Part shown: piece by piece, positions 14,195 through 22,195 of the stretch | Layout: each line of letters begins with the position of its first letter | Position numbering within the stretch: the first letter of the stretch is position 1 | DNA from: CAUPWF01 sp964369775 | GTDB lineage: Bacteria; Bacillota; Clostridia; Lachnospirales; Lachnospiraceae | Direction of reading: 5' to 3' | Assembly: GCA_964369775.1 (NCBI GenBank) | Contig: CAYJHQ010000028.1 | Location: forward strand, 1-33,362 | Length of the DNA stretch: 33,362 nt | Translations under genes and position numbers: made by a program | Notes under the pieces: generated by a model | Database searches by the model: none | Told to the model about the DNA's origin: nothing | The model's input: only the letters and a program-made list of their open reading frames with translations

Positions 14195-15325
14195 ATGAAC
14201 AGATGGAAAAAACTATATTGCGTATTGATTGTTTTATGTTTGAATGTTGCATTTGTGGGAAACATGACTGTTGTAGCTACAACAGTTGATGAGGCTACAG
14301 ACCAAGTAGAAGATTTAGAAGAACAAAAGGCGGAAGCGGAAGCAAAGCAGAGTGATTTGCAGACCCAAATGGATGTATTAATTGCAGAAGTTGAAGAGAC
14401 GAGATTAGCTATCGATAATAAGTATCACGAAATAGAAGAGGTTGAAAAACAGCTCGTAGATGCTCAGATTGAAGTGGATGAACAATATGAAGCGATGAAA
14501 TTACGTATACAATTTATGTATGAGAATGATGATGCTAATATCTTAGAACTTATATTTGCGGCAGAGAGTATGGGGGATTTCTTGAACAAGGTAGAATACT
14601 TGACGGAAATTAGTACTTATGATAGAGATATGTTGACTACATACCAAGATGCATTAGAAGTTGTGCAAGCACACGAAAAGCAATTGAACGAAGAACTTCA
14701 AGAACTTACAGAGTTACAAACGAGATTAGAAACGAAAAAAACAGAGCTAGAAAGTCTTTTGGTACAAGTGGCTGGTGAGATAGGAACTCTAGATGGTGAA
14801 ATCAGCGAAAGTAAGGAAAAATTAGAAGAATTGATTAAGGCAGCAGAGGAAGAGGCTAGAAGGCAAGAAGAGGCAAGGCAACAAGCAGCCAATTCAGGTG
14901 GCTCTGGCGGAAGCGCAGGAGAAAGCGTGGTGGTAGGAAATGGTCAGTTTGCACACCCAATGCCTAATTCATATATTTCGAGCAATTTTGGATATCGAAT
15001 ACATCCAATTTTTGGAACTAGTACGATGCATAATGGAACCGATTTTGCAGCACCAGCAGGAACACCGATATATGCAGCGGACAGTGGAACAGTTGCGATA
15101 GCAGGATATAGCTCTAGTGCTGGGAACTGGATTGTAATTAACCATGGGAATGGATTGACAACGACATATATGCATTGTACAAGTTTATTTGTTCAAACGG
15201 GACAGACGGTCTCAAAAGGACAAAACATAGCAACTTGTGGAAATACAGGCTATTCAACAGGAGCACACCTACATTTTCAAGTTGAGTTGAATGGGACACC
15301 TGTTAATCCAATGGGATACCTGTAA
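14195..15325 (+). CDS. Secreted M23 (LytM) peptidase with coiled coil, probable FtsEX partner
   Basis: The 376-residue protein has a signal peptide (1 to about 29), a long alpha-helical coiled coil (about 32-235) rich in E, K and Q, a Gly/Ser linker (about 236-255) and an M23 domain (about 258-376). The domain carries SSNFGYRIHPIFG, the zinc ligands H279 and D283 in HNGTD, and H358/H360 in HLHF, so it should be an active endopeptidase cutting peptide cross-links. This is the EnvC/PcsB/CwlO-like layout of hydrolases or activators controlled by FtsEX. Unlike EnvC, the zinc ligands are intact. GGAG lies before the ATG, 18 bases after ftsX. Confidence 0.92.
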   Translation: MNRWKKLYCVLIVLCLNVAFVGNMTVVATTVDEATDQVEDLEEQKAEAEAKQSDLQTQMDVLIAEVEETRLAIDNKYHEIEEVEKQLVDAQIEVDEQYEAMKLRIQFMYENDDANILELIFAAESMGDFLNKVEYLTEISTYDRDMLTTYQDALEVVQAHEKQLNEELQELTELQTRLETKKTELESLLVQVAGEIGTLDGEISESKEKLEELIKAAEEEARRQEEARQQAANSGGSGGSAGESVVVGNGQFAHPMPNSYISSNFGYRIHPIFGTSTMHNGTDFAAPAGTPIYAADSGTVAIAGYSSSAGNWIVINHGNGLTTTYMHCTSLFVQTGQTVSKGQNIATCGNTGYSTGAHLHFQVELNGTPVNPMGYL

Positions 15326-15371
15326 TAGAGATAGCAAATACTACATATAATAGCAAAAAAGGTAGATGTTA

Positions 15372-16532
15372 ATGAACGATAATAGAAAAGTATTTATAAA
15401 GGGGGCTCTTTTAGGAGCCCTCGTAGTATGTATAATCGGTGCGTGTGGGTTTCTGGTTTGGCAAGAAAGTCTCATCATTGATATGGAGAGTCAATCAAAA
15501 TTAAAAGAGATAGAAAGTGTTATTGATCAGTATGCCTTGTATGATGTTGATGAAGAGCTGATGGAAGAGTATGCAATTCGAGGGTATGTGGCAGGGACGG
15601 AAGATCCATATACTGTCTATTATAGTGAGGAAGAAGCAAGTGATCTTTTAGACTCTATCGCAGGCGAGTATTCAGGTATAGGAGCACTTCTCTCGCAGAA
15701 TATAGAGACCGGAGAAATCATAGTTATGAATGTTTACCCTGATACACCGGCAAAAGAGAGTGGCCTACAAGAAGGCGATATTATCGATACGGTTGAAGGG
15801 AACTCAGTTACAAGAGAAGATCTTACCAATGTTGTTACTGAAATAAAAGGAGAAGAAGGAACTTTTGTAAATTTAGGTATAATTAGAGGTGAAGAACGAG
15901 AAGCCATTGAAATTAAAGTGGAGCGACGAATTATAGAGACACCAACAGTTAGCTATGAAATGAAAGAAGACAATGTAGGCTATTTACAAATAGTTCAATT
16001 TGATGGTGTGACATACAATCAGTTTGTAGAAGCGATAGAAGCACTACAAAAAGAAGGTATGGAACGATTAGTGATTGACTTGAGAAATAATCCAGGAGGG
16101 AATTTGGATACGGTTTGCCAGATGTTAGAATTACTTCTTCCAGAAGGAAGTACAATTGTATCGATGAAGGATAAGTATGGGACGGAAGAAGTACTAAAAA
16201 GCGAAGGAGAACCTGTTTTAGACATTCCTTTTGTTCTGCTAGTTAATGAATATAGCGCGAGTGCTTCAGAAATTTTTGCGGGAGCAGTGAAAGATTATGA
16301 ACTTGGTGATATTGTAGGTGCGACTACGTACGGAAAGGGTCTAGTGCAGCAAACAATAGGCTTGAGTGATGGTAGTATATTGAAAGTTACGATATCGGAA
16401 TATTTTTCGCCGACAGGAAAGGAAATCAATGAAGTAGGTGTAGAACCAGATTACGTTGTAGAAGAGAATGTAGATGAAGAAGGGAATGACTTACAATTGG
16501 AAAAGGCATTGGAAATATTAAGGGGAAAATAA
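15372..16532 (+). CDS. S41-family C-terminal processing peptidase (CtpA/CtpB-like)
   Basis: The 386-residue serine protease has an N-terminal membrane anchor (about 8-30) and a PDZ domain (about 90-170: GIGALLSQN, ESGLQEGDIIDTVEGN). The S41 catalytic domain follows with LVIDLRNNPGGNLDT, the nucleophile S297 in SASAS, K322 in GKGLVQ and Q326 four residues later, matching the Ser-Lys-Gln arrangement of CtpB. It acts outside the membrane on unfolded or specific C-termini. The ATG at 15366 is only three bases from the AAAAAGG; the ATG at 15372 is better spaced and was chosen. Following ftsEX and the M23 gene, it may process or degrade the hydrolase. It could alternatively have a sporulation-signalling role as in Bacillus. 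Confidence 0.9.
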   Translation: MNDNRKVFIKGALLGALVVCIIGACGFLVWQESLIIDMESQSKLKEIESVIDQYALYDVDEELMEEYAIRGYVAGTEDPYTVYYSEEEASDLLDSIAGEYSGIGALLSQNIETGEIIVMNVYPDTPAKESGLQEGDIIDTVEGNSVTREDLTNVVTEIKGEEGTFVNLGIIRGEEREAIEIKVERRIIETPTVSYEMKEDNVGYLQIVQFDGVTYNQFVEAIEALQKEGMERLVIDLRNNPGGNLDTVCQMLELLLPEGSTIVSMKDKYGTEEVLKSEGEPVLDIPFVLLVNEYSASASEIFAGAVKDYELGDIVGATTYGKGLVQQTIGLSDGSILKVTISEYFSPTGKEINEVGVEPDYVVEENVDEEGNDLQLEKALEILRGK

Positions 16533-16541
16533 AATAAAGAT

Positions 16542-16587
16542 GGAATGTGACGTTTCGATGAATTATTGAAACGGTGCATTCCTTTTT
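16542..16587 (+). terminator. Terminator after the ftsEX-M23-ctpA genes
   Basis: GGAATG...CGTTTC (16542-16556) pairs with GAAACG...CATTCC (16568-16582) with a small internal mismatch, followed by TTTTTT. Confidence 0.88.
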
Positions 16588-16641
16588 TGTGAACTCTGTG
16601 ATAGAATAGGTACAGTATCAGAGAGTGGAAAGGAAGTTGGA

Positions 16642-17922
16642 ATGAAAGTTTTGCTGAAAAATGGGTGTGTAGTAGACCCAAAGAGTAATACAATGGAAAT
16701 TTTAGATGTGTTAATTGAGCAGGATAGAATTCTCAAGGTGGCAAAAGAGATAGAAAGCGATGCCACGATAATTGATGTGTCAGGAAAGTATGTACTGCCT
16801 GGATTTATTGATTTACACGTTCATTTAAGGGATCCTGGATTGGAGTATAAAGAGACATTGTCAACTGGTGGAGATGCAGCTGTCAGAGGAGGCGTTACAA
16901 CTGTATGTGCAATGCCAAACACAAGTCCAGTTATCGATAGCGAAGAAGGGGTAAAAGATGTCCATGATAGAGCACTTAAACAATCAAAGGCAAGAGTGAT
17001 TCAGATTGGGGCAATTACAAAAGGACAAGCAGGTGAGGAATTAGCGGATATAAAGGGAATGGCAAAAGCAGGAAGTCTTGCTATTAGTGAGGACGGAAAG
17101 TCGGTGATGAACGCATCTCTTTATAGGAAGGCGATGAAACAAGCAGTAGAAGAAAATGTTGCAATATTTGCACACTGTGAAGATATTACGATGGTGGAAA
17201 AAGGTGCTATGAATGCAGGAATTCGAGCTGAGGAATTAGGAGTACGGGGGATTACAAACAGCGTAGAAGATGTAATAGTGGCTAGAGATATCTTGTTAGC
17301 TAAAGAGACCGGCGTGAGATTGCATCTGTGTCACTGCTCGACAAAAGATAGTGTATATATGGTTCGAGAAGCGAAAGAGAAGGGTTTACCTGTATCGGCA
17401 GAAGTATGCCCACACCATTTTATATTAACGACAGAGGACATTGAAGAAAATCATGGTAGATATAAGATGAACCCACCGATTCGAGAAAGAGAAGATGTGG
17501 AAGCCTTGATTGGAGGTTTAAAAGACGGAACGATGGAAGTGATTGCGACGGATCATGCACCTCATGCGGAATCAGAGAAGGAAAAGCCGATGGAAAGTTC
17601 AGCATTTGGAATAGTAGGACTTGAAACCATGGCCAGTTTAACATATACTACATTAGTAGAGACAGGTCATTTGAATATGAAGCAGATGGTGGAGAAGATG
17701 AGTTATAATCCTGCTAAGATTCTAGGACTTACAGATAGAGGCGCTATAGAAGAAGGAATGTTAGCGGACATCGTGATTTTTAACACGGGAGTTTCGTATA
17801 AAATAGATAAAAGTACCTTCTTGTCAAAAGGCAAGAACACGCCTTTTGACGGTTACGAAGTAAAAGGACTTGTAGAAAAAACATTTGTGGGCGGAAAGCT
17901 CGTATGGGAGGAAGCACAATGA
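16642..17922 (+). CDS. pyrC: Dihydroorotase
   Basis: This encodes a 426-residue zinc enzyme that cyclises carbamoyl aspartate to dihydroorotate, third step of UMP synthesis. Metal and catalytic residues are visible: H59 and H61 in DLHVHLRDPG, the substrate loop CAMPNTSPV, D151 in ISEDG, H178 in AHCED, H231 in LCHCSTKDS and D304 in ATDHAPH. This is the long class I dihydroorotase of Gram-positives, with D151 instead of a carboxylated lysine as bridging ligand. AAAGGAAG precedes the ATG. Its TGA overlaps the pyrF ATG. No pyrR-type attenuator is seen in the 54 bases between the preceding terminator and the start. Confidence 0.96.
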   Translation: MKVLLKNGCVVDPKSNTMEILDVLIEQDRILKVAKEIESDATIIDVSGKYVLPGFIDLHVHLRDPGLEYKETLSTGGDAAVRGGVTTVCAMPNTSPVIDSEEGVKDVHDRALKQSKARVIQIGAITKGQAGEELADIKGMAKAGSLAISEDGKSVMNASLYRKAMKQAVEENVAIFAHCEDITMVEKGAMNAGIRAEELGVRGITNSVEDVIVARDILLAKETGVRLHLCHCSTKDSVYMVREAKEKGLPVSAEVCPHHFILTTEDIEENHGRYKMNPPIREREDVEALIGGLKDGTMEVIATDHAPHAESEKEKPMESSAFGIVGLETMASLTYTTLVETGHLNMKQMVEKMSYNPAKILGLTDRGAIEEGMLADIVIFNTGVSYKIDKSTFLSKGKNTPFDGYEVKGLVEKTFVGGKLVWEEAQ

Positions 17923-18845
17923 TAAATAAATTAGTGAAGAACATCAAAAAAACGAATGCACCAATCGTGGTAGGTCTTGATCCAATGCTTGACTATATTC
18001 CACAAGGTGTGAAAGAAAAAGCATACAAAGAACTAGGTGAAACACTAGAAGGGGCTGCGGAAGCGATTTGGCAGTTTAATAAAGAAATTGTAGATAAAAC
18101 TTACGATTTGATTCCAGCGGTAAAGCCACAGATTGCAATGTATGAGCAGTTTGGAATACCAGGAATGATTGCATTTAAAAAGACAGTAGACTACTGTAAA
18201 GAAAAAGATTTAGTTGTAATCGGTGATATAAAGCGTGGCGACATCGGTTCAACGTCAGCTGCTTATGCAGTAGGTCATATTGGTACAGTAAAAGTAGGAA
18301 CAAATACATTTACACCGTTTAATGAAGATTTTGTAACGCTAAATCCATATATGGGATCGGACGGAATTAATCCCTTTATCGATGTGTGTAAAGAAGAGAA
18401 TAAAGGTGCATTTATTCTAGTAAAAACTTCAAACCCATCTAGTGGTGAGTTTCAAGATCGTTTAGTTGATGGTAGACCATTATACGAACATGTAGGAGAG
18501 CAAGTTGCAAAATGGGGAGAGTCCTGTATGGGAGATGAGTACAGCAATATTGGTGCTGTAGTAGGTGCAACATACCCTGAGATGGGAAAGATATTACGTG
18601 AGATTATGCCTAAAAATTATATATTAGTTCCAGGATATGGAGCGCAAGGAGGAAAAGGGAAAGATTTACTTCATTTCTTTAATGACGATGGACTTGGAGC
18701 AATCGTTAACTCTTCGCGTGGAATTATAGCTGCGTATAAGCAAGGACAGTATGCCCAATTCGGAGCAGAAAACTATGGAGATGCAGCTAGAAAAGCAGTA
18801 GAAGATATGATCGCTGATATCAAAGGCGCGATGGAATCAAGGTAA
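17919..18845 (+). CDS. pyrF: Orotidine 5'-phosphate decarboxylase, type 2
   Basis: This encodes a 308-residue enzyme making UMP from OMP, the last step of the pathway. It has the type 2 signature GDIKRGDIGSTS (D103, K105, D108) and VGLDPMLDYIP near the start. It is about 70 residues longer than the Bacillus/E. coli type 1 enzyme, as expected for type 2. The frame opens five codons earlier, but the ATG at 17919 has GGGAGG upstream and forms an ATGA overlap with pyrC. It is in the pyrC-F-K-D-E operon. Confidence 0.95.
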   Translation: MINKLVKNIKKTNAPIVVGLDPMLDYIPQGVKEKAYKELGETLEGAAEAIWQFNKEIVDKTYDLIPAVKPQIAMYEQFGIPGMIAFKKTVDYCKEKDLVVIGDIKRGDIGSTSAAYAVGHIGTVKVGTNTFTPFNEDFVTLNPYMGSDGINPFIDVCKEENKGAFILVKTSNPSSGEFQDRLVDGRPLYEHVGEQVAKWGESCMGDEYSNIGAVVGATYPEMGKILREIMPKNYILVPGYGAQGGKGKDLLHFFNDDGLGAIVNSSRGIIAAYKQGQYAQFGAENYGDAARKAVEDMIADIKGAMESR

Positions 18846-18859
18846 GGTAGGGGAACATC

Positions 18860-19633
18860 ATGAAAAATAAATTTAAAGAGATGGGAAAAGTGCTCTCACA
18901 AGAATGCATTGCTAAAGATATTTATAGTATGTGGATTCAGACAGATGAGGTTGCAGGCTATGCAAAAGCAGGGCAATTTATTTCAGTGTATACGAATGAC
19001 AATGGCAAGCTATTGCCGAGACCAATTAGTATTTGTGAGATTGATAAAAACAATAAAAGTCTGAGAATTGTATATAGAGTTACAGGAGCAGGAACAGGTA
19101 CGGAGCAATTTTCTAAACTAGGAAAAGGGGATGCAATTTCTATTTTAGGACCACTTGGAAATGGATTTACACTATCAAACAAAAAAGCGATTTTAATAGG
19201 GGGAGGAATTGGAGTGCCACCTATGTTAGAAGTCGCTAAGCAACTTGATTGCGAAAAAATTATGGTTATGGGATATCGAGATGAGGTATTTCTAAAGGAA
19301 GATTTAAAACAGCAAGGGTCTCTTTATATTGCGACAGAAGATGGTAGTTCTGGAACGAGAGGGAATGTACTAGATGCAATTAAAGAAAATGATATTGCTG
19401 CAGACGTGATTTATGCATGTGGACCAACGCCGATGCTTCGTGCAATTAAAGAGTATGCGATTGAGCAAAAAATAGAATGTTTTGTCTCGATGGAAGAAAA
19501 GATGGCATGTGGAATTGGGGCTTGTCTTGCTTGCGTTTGTAAGACGAAAGACAAAGATGTACACAGTAATGTAAACAATACAAGAATATGCAAAGATGGT
19601 CCAGTATTTCTTGCAACGGAGGTGGAGTTGTAA
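18860..19633 (+). CDS. pyrK: Dihydroorotate dehydrogenase B, electron transfer subunit PyrK
   Basis: This encodes a 257-residue FAD and [2Fe-2S] protein that passes electrons between NAD and the PyrD catalytic subunit. Visible are the FAD-binding RPISICE (54-60), the NAD-binding ILIGGGIGVPPM (111-122) and the cluster cysteines C217, C222, C225 and C244 in the ferredoxin-reductase-like tail. AGGGG precedes the ATG. Its TAA shares one base with the pyrD ATG (TAATG), so the two subunits are translationally coupled. Confidence 0.95.
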   Translation: MKNKFKEMGKVLSQECIAKDIYSMWIQTDEVAGYAKAGQFISVYTNDNGKLLPRPISICEIDKNNKSLRIVYRVTGAGTGTEQFSKLGKGDAISILGPLGNGFTLSNKKAILIGGGIGVPPMLEVAKQLDCEKIMVMGYRDEVFLKEDLKQQGSLYIATEDGSSGTRGNVLDAIKENDIAADVIYACGPTPMLRAIKEYAIEQKIECFVSMEEKMACGIGACLACVCKTKDKDVHSNVNNTRICKDGPVFLATEVEL

Positions 19634-20535
19634 TGAATACAAAAATAAATTTAGCAGGTGTAGAACTGAATAATCCAGTGATGACGGCATCGGGAACATT
19701 TGGTTCGGGAAAAGAGTATAGTGAGTTTGTAGATCTAAATAGATTAGGTGCAGTTGTGACAAAGGGAGTTGCAAATATTCCATGGTCAGGAAATGACACA
19801 CCGAGAATTGCAGAGATTCAAGGAGGCATGATGAATGCAATCGGTCTTCAAAATCCGGGAATCGATGTTTTTTGTGAGAGAGACTTACCGTTTCTAGCAA
19901 AATACGACACAAAAGTGATTGTAAATGTGTGCGGCAAAACAACAGAGGATTACTGTGCAGTGGTTGAACGCTTAGCGAATGAACCTGTAGATCTTTTAGA
20001 AATCAATGTTTCTTGCCCGAATGTAAAAGAAGGTGGTATTGCATTTGGTCAAAATCCAAAAGCTCTAGAAGAGATTACAAAAGAAGTGAAGCGATACGCG
20101 AAACAGCCTGTCATCATGAAACTAAGCCCTAATGTAACGGATATTACAGAAATGGCAAAAGCTGCACAAGCAGGCGGAGCGGACGTGCTTTCGCTAATAA
20201 ACACATTAACTGGAATGAAAATTGATATTCAAAAACAAAAATTTGCGATTGCAAATAAGACGGCAGGAGTTTCAGGACCAGCGATTAAGCCGATTGCACT
20301 TAGAATGGTATATCAGGTTGCAAATGCGGTTAGTCTTCCGATTATAGGGATGGGAGGAATTGCAACTTACGAAGATGCTATTGAGTTTATCTTAGCAGGA
20401 GCGACAGCGGTATCGATTGGGACAGCCAACTTTTATAACCCTATGGCAACGGTTGAAGTTGTAGAGGGAATAGAAAGATACATGAAAGAAAATAAAATAA
20501 CAGATATTAATGATATTATAGGATTGGTGAAATAG
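19633..20535 (+). CDS. pyrD: Dihydroorotate dehydrogenase B, catalytic subunit
   Basis: This encodes a 300-residue FMN enzyme oxidising dihydroorotate to orotate. It is class 1B: the catalytic base is a cysteine, C128 in INVSCPN. The start NLAGVELNNPVMTASGTFG and the phosphate site GMGGIATYEDAIEFILAGA are typical. The frame is open 45 bases upstream within pyrK, but the ATG at 19633 has GGAGG nearby, matches the family start and makes the one-base overlap with pyrK. The PyrKD complex uses NAD. Confidence 0.96.
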   Translation: MNTKINLAGVELNNPVMTASGTFGSGKEYSEFVDLNRLGAVVTKGVANIPWSGNDTPRIAEIQGGMMNAIGLQNPGIDVFCERDLPFLAKYDTKVIVNVCGKTTEDYCAVVERLANEPVDLLEINVSCPNVKEGGIAFGQNPKALEEITKEVKRYAKQPVIMKLSPNVTDITEMAKAAQAGGADVLSLINTLTGMKIDIQKQKFAIANKTAGVSGPAIKPIALRMVYQVANAVSLPIIGMGGIATYEDAIEFILAGATAVSIGTANFYNPMATVEVVEGIERYMKENKITDINDIIGLVK

Positions 20536-20543
20536 GAGAGATT

Positions 20544-21221
20544 ATGGAAAACTACAAAAAAGAATTTATTGAATTTATGATTGACTGTGAAGTGTTAAAA
20601 TTTGGAGATTTCGTAACTAAAAGTGGAAGGAATACACCTTTTTTTGTTAATACGGGATTCTATAGAACAGGTGCACAATTAAGAAAATTAGGCGAGTATT
20701 ATGCAAAAGCGATTGAAAACAAATTTGGTCTAGAGTTTGATGTATTATTTGGACCAGCATACAAAGGGATTCCACTTACCGTAGCTACAACTATGGCGAT
20801 TAGTGAACAATATGATAAAGATATTCGCTATTGTTCAAACCGTAAGGAAGTAAAAGATCATGGGGATACCGGAATCTTATTGGGGAGTCCAATCAATGAT
20901 GGAGATAAAGTAGTTATCATCGAAGATGTTACAACAGCAGGGACATCGATTGAGGAAACATTGCCAATCATTAAAGCCCAAGGAGATGTTAAAGCGTTAG
21001 GATTAGTTGTGTCGGTAGATCGAATGGAGAGGGGACAAGGCACAAAGAGTGCACTTTGCGAGATTCAAGAAAAGTACGGACTTTCAACTACTGCAATCGT
21101 AACAATGGAAGAAGTAGTGGAGCATTTATACAATAAAGAGTATAAAGGAAAAGTTATTATTGATGATACATTAAAAGCTGCGATTGATGCTTACTATGAA
21201 ACATATGGAGCAGAAAACTAG
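20544..21221 (+). CDS. pyrE: Orotate phosphoribosyltransferase
   Basis: This encodes a 225-residue enzyme joining orotate and PRPP to give OMP. The PRPP-binding motif VVIIEDVTTAGTS is at 123-135, GPAYKGIPL forms the earlier loop and NRKEVKDHGD the flexible catalytic loop. Length is normal for the E. coli-type enzyme. AGGAG lies before the ATG, eight bases after pyrD. It ends the recognisable pyrimidine genes, but the small membrane gene that follows starts ten bases on with no terminator. Confidence 0.95.
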   Translation: MENYKKEFIEFMIDCEVLKFGDFVTKSGRNTPFFVNTGFYRTGAQLRKLGEYYAKAIENKFGLEFDVLFGPAYKGIPLTVATTMAISEQYDKDIRYCSNRKEVKDHGDTGILLGSPINDGDKVVIIEDVTTAGTSIEETLPIIKAQGDVKALGLVVSVDRMERGQGTKSALCEIQEKYGLSTTAIVTMEEVVEHLYNKEYKGKVIIDDTLKAAIDAYYETYGAEN

Positions 21222-21230
21222 GAGGTTTGC

Positions 21231-21383
21231 ATGTCAGAGAAGATATATAAAACAATGAGTTTGTGTGGAAAAGGAAATATCGCATTAGGAATTATAGTTT
21301 TAGTGGTAGGTATTTCTACAGGGATTCTTTCTATTGTGTGCGGAATAAAGATGTTAAAAGACAAGAACAACATAATGTTTTAG
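21231..21383 (+). CDS. Small single-helix membrane protein, unknown
   Basis: A 50-codon frame begins with ATG at 21231, five bases after a perfect AGGAGG (21220-21225), and ends with TAG at 21383. The product starts MSEKIYKTMSLCGKGNIALG, has one hydrophobic helix (about residues 16-38) and a basic C-terminal end. The very good ribosome binding site and tight spacing after pyrE argue that it is real. I do not recognise a family. It is probably co-transcribed with pyrE and the VanZ-like gene. Confidence 0.7.
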   Translation: MSEKIYKTMSLCGKGNIALGIIVLVVGISTGILSIVCGIKMLKDKNNIMF

Positions 21384-21398
21384 AATGTAGGTATAAAA

Positions 21399-21872
21399 TT
21401 GAAAGCAAAACAAAGTAAGCAAATTCGTATTTTAGGAAAGATTTTGTTTGTTGCATATATGGGATTTATTTTGTATTTTCTCTGGTTTTCAGATTGGTAT
21501 GGAAGAGCGGAGAGTACTCTGGGATATAGATATAATCTAGAGTTATTCAAAGAGATAAAGCGTTTTTGGAATAATAGAGATATACTAGGCGATTATGTGG
21601 TATATACGAATTTGTTGGGTAATGTATTGATATTCGTTCCATTTGGTTTTTTTCTGCCGATGGCAAGTAAGTTTCGCAGTTTTTTTAATGCGTTTTCACA
21701 TAGCTTCCTTTTGTCACTATGTGTTGAACTTGTTCAACTAATGACTCAGATTGGAAGTTTTGATGTGGATGACTTGTTCCTTAACACGGTAGGAGGATGT
21801 ATAGGATACATAATTTTTGCAATATGCAATCAAATCAGGAGAGGGTATGCTTCGAATAAAAAGAAAAAATAA
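21399..21872 (+). CDS. VanZ-like membrane protein
   Basis: The 157-residue protein has four predicted membrane helices and VanZ family motifs: N-L-L-G-N-V-L-I-F-V-P-F-G-F after the first helix, E-L-V-Q-L in the third and FDVDDLFLNTVGGCIGY before the last. VanZ confers low-level teicoplanin resistance in enterococci, but most relatives have no known function. The start is a TTG at 21399 with AGGT six bases upstream; no better start exists. Its end overlaps the next gene by 26 bases. Confidence 0.85.
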   Translation: MKAKQSKQIRILGKILFVAYMGFILYFLWFSDWYGRAESTLGYRYNLELFKEIKRFWNNRDILGDYVVYTNLLGNVLIFVPFGFFLPMASKFRSFFNAFSHSFLLSLCVELVQLMTQIGSFDVDDLFLNTVGGCIGYIIFAICNQIRRGYASNKKKK

Positions 21873-22194
21873 ACAGAATATTAGTAATCGAAAGTATGGA
21901 CAGGTAAAGATGCGTCACTCTAGGAGGGGCGTATATTCCTGTCTGTTTGCATTTAGTGCATTGATAATACAAGTATTGCTTGTATATGCGGCGTATACGT
22001 CTCATGGCCAAGCACCAGACATAATAGGTGGGCTTGGATTTATGAGTATACTTGTTACCGGAATAGGTATCATGCAAGGAATTAAAGGATTTCGCGAACG
22101 CGAGAAAAATTATATTATGTGTAAAGTAGGTATAATAGGAAATTCTTTGATAATCCTGTTATACATAGGATTGTTTGTAAGGGGGTTGATGTAA
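21847..22194 (+). CDS. Small three-helix membrane protein, DUF6142-like
   Basis: The 115-residue product has a basic N-terminus (about 1-32) and three hydrophobic helices (about 34-54, 64-83, 94-112). In particular RRGVYSCLFAFSAL and GIMQGIKGFREREKNYIMCKVGIIGNS suggest a small family seen in Lachnospiraceae that I recall as DUF6142; that name is uncertain. The frame is open further upstream, but the ATG at 21847 has GGAGAGG at a proper distance. It overlaps the VanZ-like gene and is one base from the aminopeptidase gene. Confidence 0.75.
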   Translation: MLRIKRKNKQNISNRKYGQVKMRHSRRGVYSCLFAFSALIIQVLLVYAAYTSHGQAPDIIGGLGFMSILVTGIGIMQGIKGFREREKNYIMCKVGIIGNSLIILLYIGLFVRGLM

Positions 22195-22195
22195 A

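Noticed and set aside
16583..16641. PyrR-type attenuator or uracil-responsive leader before pyrC
   Set aside because: Only about 54 bases separate the previous terminator from pyrC, with no antiterminator or PyrR-binding loop recognisable.
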